Assembly (NCBI GenBank): GCA_046349395.1
Contig: JAXMCK010000004.1
Location: 558,001-622,000 of the forward strand
Reading direction: 5' to 3'
Source: JAXMCK01 sp046349395
Lineage (GTDB): Bacteria; Pseudomonadota; Alphaproteobacteria; Geminicoccales; Geminicoccaceae
DNA length: 64,000 nucleotides
The notes below the pieces were generated by a model, which did not search any database, was not told the origin of the DNA, and saw only the letters and a list, made by a program, of their open reading frames with translations. This document shows positions 59,098 through 64,000 of this stretch, piece by piece. Positions within the stretch are counted from its first letter, which is position 1. Each line of letters opens with the position of its first letter. Both the position numbers and the translations under genes were made by a program.

Positions 59098-60541
59098 TCG
59101 ATGGATCTTTCTCCTCTAGCTCGACCCCGTCGGCCAGGGTTCCGACGACGATCAAGGTCTGGCTCCAGACGACCATCTCGTCACGGCCATCTCGATCGAG
59201 GTCGAGCACGAGGGGAAAGGCCGCCCAGCGGTCATAGAAGCTGGGAGGTTTTACCGCCTCGATCTTCGTCCCCTTGAGCGACCAGTACCAAGCCGTGCCG
59301 AGCCGTTCCGTCGCGGTGCGGGGATCGACGACCCGTCCGAACTGGCCGACCAGATCATCCTCGCCGCGGGCGCCGTCGAGATTGACGGTCGCCGACGGCA
59401 TGGTCCTGGCCGCCGGCGTCTTGCGCGTCGTCAGCAAGATTCGCCCCTGGGGTTCGAGCAGCGACGCGGCGGCTGGCCGGACGCTGCCGCGCTGGCGCAG
59501 GACGATGGAGGGTGGGGCGTCGGCCTCCAGACGCAGGGCCTGCAGGTGCTGGGTGTTGTCGATCGCGGGATCCGCGTTGGTCCAGAGTTCCACGCAGCCG
59601 TCGAGGGGTGCGATCATCGCGACGCGGGTACGGCCGATCAGAACCGCCTCGGGTCCCGGACGATCCGGCAGAAAGTCCGCGACGCTGACGGAATCCGCAT
59701 GGTCGCCATCCCAGTTGGGCGCGTTGCAGCGGATGTGGCCGTCGGCGAGGTCGACCACGTACTTGCCGACCATCACGGACGTCGTCGGCCCGTCTGACGG
59801 ACCGATCGGCCAGACATAGTGACCGGCCATGCAGGTGTCGGCGGTCCATAAAGGCCGAAGCTCGCGATCGAACGCCAGCACGCTGGAGAACGTGTCGATC
59901 TGATCCTTCGCGGCACAGCTCTCGCCCGGAGCGTGGGACACCAGGATCACCGGATCGTTCGCGGCACCGGTGCGAAACGCTGCGATCTGGCATTCGCTGG
60001 TGACCGGATCGCCGAGATCGACACTCTTCAGGACCGCACCGTCGCTGCCGCGCCGGAGGACGAGCTTCTTGCGACCGTCCTGAATCCAGCAATGCGCGAT
60101 GTCCTGGCCGCCGTTCTGGTCGCCGTAGAAAACGGCCAGCGTGTCGCGATGGATGAAGTCGCGATGCACGCGGCCGTCCGGGTCGTCGACCTGCCAGAGC
60201 ATGCGTCCATCGAGGTCGTAGACGCGCATGAAGCGGCTGCCGTTGAAATGGAGCAGCTCGAAGCGGCCGTCGCCATGGGCATCGATGGGGTAGACGTTGC
60301 CCCGCACGTTCAGCACCGGGTCGCCGTCCAGGTCGATCTTCGCGATCGGAGTCATCTCGAAGCGTGTCGGGCCGTGCGGTGCCCCGGCGGTCGCGGTGCT
60401 CAGATAGGGCAGGCCGCGACTGGCGTTGCGGTGAAGCTGGGCCCGATCGACGTCGGCACCGGCGAGTTGCCCGGCCATGGACCTTGACGATGGAGCGAGC
60501 AGGCAGGCGAGGAGCAGGATCAGTACGGACGAGCGCGGCAA
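59093..60541 (-). CDS. Secreted FG-GAP/VCBS-like repeat protein
   Basis: 482 residues. The signal (VLILLLACLLAPSS) begins right after a TTG with GGGG 8 bases upstream; this start is preferred over the open frame to 60673. The mature protein has FG-GAP-like calcium loops: KIDLDGDPVLNVRGNVYPID with DAHGDGRFELLHF, and near the end LVLDLDRDGRDEMVVWSQ, spaced as in beta-propellers. Cys pairs (AHCWIQDG, TSECQIA, GESCAAKD, ADTCMAG) suggest disulphides. Likely extracytoplasmic; ligand unknown. Confidence 0.75.
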   Translation of the reverse strand: MPRSSVLILLLACLLAPSSRSMAGQLAGADVDRAQLHRNASRGLPYLSTATAGAPHGPTRFEMTPIAKIDLDGDPVLNVRGNVYPIDAHGDGRFELLHFNGSRFMRVYDLDGRMLWQVDDPDGRVHRDFIHRDTLAVFYGDQNGGQDIAHCWIQDGRKKLVLRRGSDGAVLKSVDLGDPVTSECQIAAFRTGAANDPVILVSHAPGESCAAKDQIDTFSSVLAFDRELRPLWTADTCMAGHYVWPIGPSDGPTTSVMVGKYVVDLADGHIRCNAPNWDGDHADSVSVADFLPDRPGPEAVLIGRTRVAMIAPLDGCVELWTNADPAIDNTQHLQALRLEADAPPSIVLRQRGSVRPAAASLLEPQGRILLTTRKTPAARTMPSATVNLDGARGEDDLVGQFGRVVDPRTATERLGTAWYWSLKGTKIEAVKPPSFYDRWAAFPLVLDLDRDGRDEMVVWSQTLIVVGTLADGVELEEKDPSN

Positions 60542-60630
60542 GTCATGAACCCCGACTACGGTGAGACAGGCTCGTGCGGCATGGGCGAGCGCTCTATAGC
60601 ATCCGCGTCGTCCGCTGAGGGGGGTCCGCG

Positions 60631-62010
60631 ATGCCGAGTTGGTGCACGAGCACGTTGGTGTTCCTCGTGACAATGGCTCTCCTGCCGGTCGCGGGGCGAG
60701 CGGAGACCGCGGTCACCGGCCACGCGACCTACAGGGAACGGATCGCCCTGTCTCCGGATGCCGTGTTCGAGGCGACACTCGAAGACGTCTCGCTGGCCGA
60801 TGCCCCGGCGAAGATCGTCGGTCAGGCCCGCGTCGCGCCGGCGGGTCAGGTCCCAATCGCTTTCTCCATTCCCTACGACGCCGCCGCAATCCAGCCGAAC
60901 CATCGCTATTCGGTGCGCGGACGGATCATGGAGGGCGGTGGGCTTCGCTTCACCACCACCCAGATCTACCCCGTCCTCACCCAGGGGGCCGGCGACACGG
61001 TCGAACTCATGATGCAGATGGTGACCGCAACGGGCGACGGGTCTTCAGCACTCGGAACCTCGCCGGCCACCTTCACGGGCGAGCTGCCCTGCGCCGATTG
61101 CCCCGGCATCCGCTGGCAGCTCGAGTTGCTGCCGGACGGCGCCTACTTCGCGCACTACACCTACCTCGAGCGTGATGCCGCGCTCGACGAGGTCGGGCGA
61201 TGGGCGCTGGACCCGCAGGGCGGAATACTGAGCCTGCGCAGCGGGCCGAGCGGCGACATGCGCTTTCGCATGATCGGTCCCGACACGTTCCGGCAGGTCG
61301 ATGCGGAAGGCGCGGACATCCCGGGCGGAGCGGAGCGCGACCTGAAGCGTGCCGACGGCCTGCCGGCGCTGGAGCCGAAGCTGAAGCTCCGAGGCATGTA
61401 CAGCTACATGGCCGATGCAGGGCGGTTCAGGGAGTGCGTTACGCAACTCGACCTGCCCGTGGCCACGCAGGCCGACAATGCCGCCCTGGAACGGGCGTAC
61501 GGCGAGGTCCGCCGGGAACCGGCGCAGCCGCTGCTGGCCGAGGTCGAGGGGCGGATCGCGATGCTGCCGCCGATGGAGGGGCCGAAGCCGGTCCTGACCC
61601 TCGTGGTCGAGAAGTTCATCGGGGTCTGGCCGCGGGAGACCTGCGGGGCGGTCTTCGCGACGGCCGACCTGCGCAACACCTACTGGCGCCTGACGCGGCT
61701 CGCGGACAAGCCGGTCACCGCCGCGTTCGACCAGCGTGAGCCGCACATCATCCTGCGGCTCGACGGCAAGCTGTCGGGATCGGGCGGCTGCAACCAGCTC
61801 GCCGGCACCTACGAGAGCGACGGCGACACGCTGCGCTTCGGCCCGCTCGCCATGACGCGGATGGCGTGCCCCGACGGTATGGACGTCGAGCAGGCGTTCG
61901 CGGCGGCACTCGATGCCACGCGGACCTTCAGGATCGAGGGCGAGCATCTGGAGCTTCAGGGCGAGGACGGGGCTCCGCTCGCCAGGCTGGAGGCGACCTA
62001 CCTCAAGTAA
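60631..62010 (+). CDS. YbaY-NlpE-META three-domain envelope protein
   Basis: 459 residues with signal peptide (LVFLVTMALLPVAGRA). Domain 1 (about 25-135) is a YbaY-type lipoprotein domain (VTGHATYRERIALSPDAVFE, VGQARVAPAGQVPIAFSIPY). Domain 2 (about 145-245) is NlpE-like, with FTGELPCADCPGIRWQLELL carrying the CxxC of NlpE. Domain 3 (about 345-455) is META/HslJ (NTYWRLTRLAD, GKLSGSGGCNQLAGTYESDG, LAMTRMACPDGMDVEQAF). No lipobox is obvious. Likely an outer-membrane or periplasmic stress protein. It overlaps glpD by 8 bases tail to tail. Confidence 0.88.
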   Translation: MPSWCTSTLVFLVTMALLPVAGRAETAVTGHATYRERIALSPDAVFEATLEDVSLADAPAKIVGQARVAPAGQVPIAFSIPYDAAAIQPNHRYSVRGRIMEGGGLRFTTTQIYPVLTQGAGDTVELMMQMVTATGDGSSALGTSPATFTGELPCADCPGIRWQLELLPDGAYFAHYTYLERDAALDEVGRWALDPQGGILSLRSGPSGDMRFRMIGPDTFRQVDAEGADIPGGAERDLKRADGLPALEPKLKLRGMYSYMADAGRFRECVTQLDLPVATQADNAALERAYGEVRREPAQPLLAEVEGRIAMLPPMEGPKPVLTLVVEKFIGVWPRETCGAVFATADLRNTYWRLTRLADKPVTAAFDQREPHIILRLDGKLSGSGGCNQLAGTYESDGDTLRFGPLAMTRMACPDGMDVEQAFAAALDATRTFRIEGEHLELQGEDGAPLARLEATYLK

Positions 62011-63499
62011 CGGCAGCAGCGGCACCGTCGAACCAGCGGGTGAAGGAAGCCTTCTGATCCCGGGTCAAGTGGAGATAGTGCTTGGTGCGGCGTTCGAGGA
62101 TGTCCTCGGCCGTCCGAGCCCATTCCTCGCGACGCAGGAACTCGGCCTCGCCGGCGTAGAGCAGCCCACCGAAGTGCCGGCCTAGCCCGGAGAGGTCGGT
62201 AACATCCCGCAGCAGAATGTCGGTCCGCGTGCCGTAGAGGCGGCCAAAATGTTCGGCCAAAGGCTCGGGCAGCCAAGGGTGGCGCTTCCGCAGATCGGCC
62301 AGCCACGGGTCGAAGTCGGCATTCGGCATGTCGCCGCCGGGTAGCGTGCCATCGGCGGTCCAGGCGGGTTTCAGCTTCGGGAAGAAGGGGGTGAGGCGCT
62401 CCATCGCGTGCTCGGCGAGCTTGCGGTAGGTCGTGATCTTGCCGCCGAAGATGGAGAGCAGCGGCGCCCTGCCCTCGCCGCCATCGATGTCGAAGACGTA
62501 GTCGCGCGTGACGGCCGAGGGGTTGGCGGCCGAATCGTCGTAGAGCGGGCGCACGCCGGAGAAGGTGGCGACGATGTCCGACTGCTGTGGGGGCGTCTCG
62601 AAGTAGCGGGCAAGGACGCCGAGCAGGTAGTCGGTCTCGGCCTTATCGCAGACGGCGTCCTCGGGCCGGCCCTCGACCGGGATGTCGGTGGTGCCGATGA
62701 GGGCGAGGTCGCCCTCGTAGGGGTTCACGAAGATCACGCGCTTGTCGGTGTTCTGCAGCAGATAGGCCTGCGGGCCGTCCCAGAACTTTCGGATGACGAG
62801 GTGGCTACCCTTCACGAGCCGCACGCGGCGGGCACTGTTCACACCGGCCACATGGGCCAGGACGTCCTCGACCCAGGGGCCGGCGGCGTTGACGAGGCAG
62901 CGAGCCCGCACTGTGCGTGGGTGCTCGCCGTCCAATTCCGCTACCCAGCCATCGCCATCGCGGCGGGCGCTGACGATGGCGGTGCGAGTTAGGATCTCGG
63001 CACCGCGTTGCTGGGCGTCGAGCGCGTTCAGCACGACGAGTCGTGCGTCGTCGACCCAGCAGTCCGAGTACTCGAAGGCAGTGCCGAAGTCGGCCTTGAG
63101 GGGCGCCCCTTCCGGATCGCGGCGGAGATCGAGGGTCCGCGTCCCGGGCAGGCGCTGGCGACCGCCCAGATGGTCGTAGAGGAAGAGGCCGGTACGGACG
63201 AGCCAGCGGGGGCGCATCTCGGGCACGTGCGGCAGGACGAATCGCATTGGCCAGATGATGTGCGGTGCTAGGCGCAGCAGCACCTCGCGCTCGATCAGCG
63301 CCTCGCGGACGAGCCGGAACTCGTAGTATTCGAGGTAGCGCAGGCCGCCATGCACGAGCTTGCCGCTGCGCGACGAGGTGCCCTGGGCCAGATCGTCCTT
63401 CTCGCAGAGGAGGACGGACAGGCCGCGGCCGGCGGCGTCCCTTGCAATGCCGGCACCGTTGATGCCGCCGCCGACGACGAGAAGGTCGACCTCGTCCAT
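62003..63499 (-). CDS. glpD: Aerobic glycerol-3-phosphate dehydrogenase
   Basis: 498 residues. FAD-binding VVGGGINGAGIARDAAGRGL, SSRSGKLVHGGLRYLEYYEF, and C-terminal LSIFGGKITTYRKLAEHAME identify GlpD, which oxidises glycerol-3-phosphate and passes electrons to quinone. No glpF, glpK or glpR in the window. It begins 5 bases after the stop of the hydroxyacid dehydrogenase, so the two may be co-transcribed. Confidence 0.96.
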   Translation of the reverse strand: MDEVDLLVVGGGINGAGIARDAAGRGLSVLLCEKDDLAQGTSSRSGKLVHGGLRYLEYYEFRLVREALIEREVLLRLAPHIIWPMRFVLPHVPEMRPRWLVRTGLFLYDHLGGRQRLPGTRTLDLRRDPEGAPLKADFGTAFEYSDCWVDDARLVVLNALDAQQRGAEILTRTAIVSARRDGDGWVAELDGEHPRTVRARCLVNAAGPWVEDVLAHVAGVNSARRVRLVKGSHLVIRKFWDGPQAYLLQNTDKRVIFVNPYEGDLALIGTTDIPVEGRPEDAVCDKAETDYLLGVLARYFETPPQQSDIVATFSGVRPLYDDSAANPSAVTRDYVFDIDGGEGRAPLLSIFGGKITTYRKLAEHAMERLTPFFPKLKPAWTADGTLPGGDMPNADFDPWLADLRKRHPWLPEPLAEHFGRLYGTRTDILLRDVTDLSGLGRHFGGLLYAGEAEFLRREEWARTAEDILERRTKHYLHLTRDQKASFTRWFDGAAAAVT

Positions 63500-63504
63500 C
63501 CGGC

Positions 63505-64000
63505 TCAGCAGGGATTGAGCGGGGGCTCGCCGCGGAGAAACCGCGCCACTTCCTCGGCCACCATCTCGGCGGCGTAGCGCACGGTGCGGCGGGAGGCGCC
63601 GGCGATGTGCGGGGTCAAAGTGACATTCGGCAGCTTCAGGAGCGGCCAGTCGGGCGGTGGCGGCTCGATGCCGAAGGTCTCCAGCATCGCCCCGCGCAGA
63701 TGGCCGGACGCCAACGCTGCGTTAAGGGCGTCGTAGTCGACCATCGGGCCGCGCGCGGTGTTGATGAAGTAGGCGCCGCGGCGCATCCGGGCGAACTGAC
63801 GTGCGCCCAGAAAGCCCGTCGTCTCCTTGGTGACGCGGGCGTGCAGGCTGACGATGTCCGAGCGTTCCAGAAGCTCGTCGAGCCCGACCGCCTCGACACC
63901 GTCGTCGATGTCCACCTGCTGCAACGGGACATAGGGGTCGTCGACCAGGATGCGGCAGCCGAAAGGCTGCAGGAGCCGGGTGACGCGGGTGCCGATGAAG
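63505..64000 (-). CDS. D-2-hydroxyacid dehydrogenase, C-terminal part (runs off the window)
   Basis: At least 164 residues; the frame is open to the window edge, so the N-terminus is missing. The NAD-binding part has DIVSLHARVTKETTGFLGAR, GAYFINTARGPMVDYDAL, and the catalytic-His region VTLTPHIAGASRRT. The family includes SerA, hydroxypyruvate/glyoxylate reductases and formate dehydrogenase; the substrate is unknown. Lies immediately upstream of glpD. Confidence 0.88.
   Translation of the reverse strand, partial: FIGTRVTRLLQPFGCRILVDDPYVPLQQVDIDDGVEAVGLDELLERSDIVSLHARVTKETTGFLGARQFARMRRGAYFINTARGPMVDYDALNAALASGHLRGAMLETFGIEPPPPDWPLLKLPNVTLTPHIAGASRRTVRYAAEMVAEEVARFLRGEPPLNPC

Overview
The window reads as a 64 kb stretch of a high-GC alphaproteobacterial chromosome. 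A Rhodospirillales-type genome is likely but not proven. The signs are strong G/C third-position bias with very long antisense shadow frames, many GTG/TTG starts, the order rpmH-rnpA-yidD-yidC-engB-argB, zapA beside a DUF4164-like protein with a 6S-like RNA towards the 5-formyl-THF cyclo-ligase gene, a class I DhnA-type aldolase, and betaine-lipid genes. I see no rRNA, CRISPR array, insertion sequence, integrase or origin. It looks like core chromosome with a few decaying genes.

Layout. 0.1-5.3 kb: an orphan cytoplasmic hybrid histidine kinase with two small paralogous proteins, then spermidine synthase translationally coupled to an M81 (MlrC-like) metallopeptidase. 5.4-5.9 kb: a glutathione S-transferase remnant with two in-frame stops and a tRNA-Lys(CTT). 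6-11.7 kb: aconitase, a secreted unknown, a class II aldolase and a PAS protein with a dead GGDEF domain. 11.7-15.9 kb: the rpmH-to-argB operon, in which four 4-base overlaps use four different NTG start codons. 16-22.2 kb: a DUF547 protein, a histidine kinase fused in frame to a lipoprotein, and a type I secretion adaptor/ATPase pair. 22.2-26.1 kb: a heavily frameshifted rlmI-type gene, a free-standing histidine-kinase phosphoacceptor domain, a YmdB-type phosphoesterase, 5-FTHF cyclo-ligase, a 6S-like RNA, zapA and its companion.

26.3-36.2 kb holds central carbon genes (tkt, gap, pgk, class I fba, a ThiE-like protein, an inositol-phosphatase family protein). A plcP-btaA-btaB module for phosphorus-free betaine lipids sits between gap and pgk. 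36.2-42.6 kb is mixed: membrane and SIMPL proteins, a carboxymuconolactone decarboxylase-family protein, a hydrolase, DUF2076, and a HerA-like ATPase. 42.6-45.8 kb is the zinc uptake locus: znuCB-zur diverges from znuA, with a perfect 15-bp palindrome abutting the znuC start. 45.8-51 kb: a Crp/Fnr regulator with a consensus CRP-type site upstream, a PQQ-type sugar dehydrogenase, and acid-sugar genes (AraD1/FAH, OtnK, OtnI). 51-53 kb: a FadL-type porin and a DUF4383 membrane protein. 53-57.8 kb: a putrescine-utilisation cluster (class III aminotransferase, PuuD, GntR/FadR regulator, PuuA-like ligase) with three copies of one palindromic operator. 57.8-64 kb: envelope proteins (coiled-coil/lipoprotein pair, FG-GAP-like secreted protein, YbaY-NlpE-META fusion), then glpD and a truncated D-2-hydroxyacid dehydrogenase.

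No single unmistakably new multi-gene system stands out. The best leads are the putative putrescine regulon with three identical operator cores, the stand-alone phosphoacceptor domain, the kinase-lipoprotein fusion, the paralog pair beside the orphan hybrid kinase, and the start-codon pattern in the rpmH operon. Motif and palindrome claims were read by eye. No database search was run.
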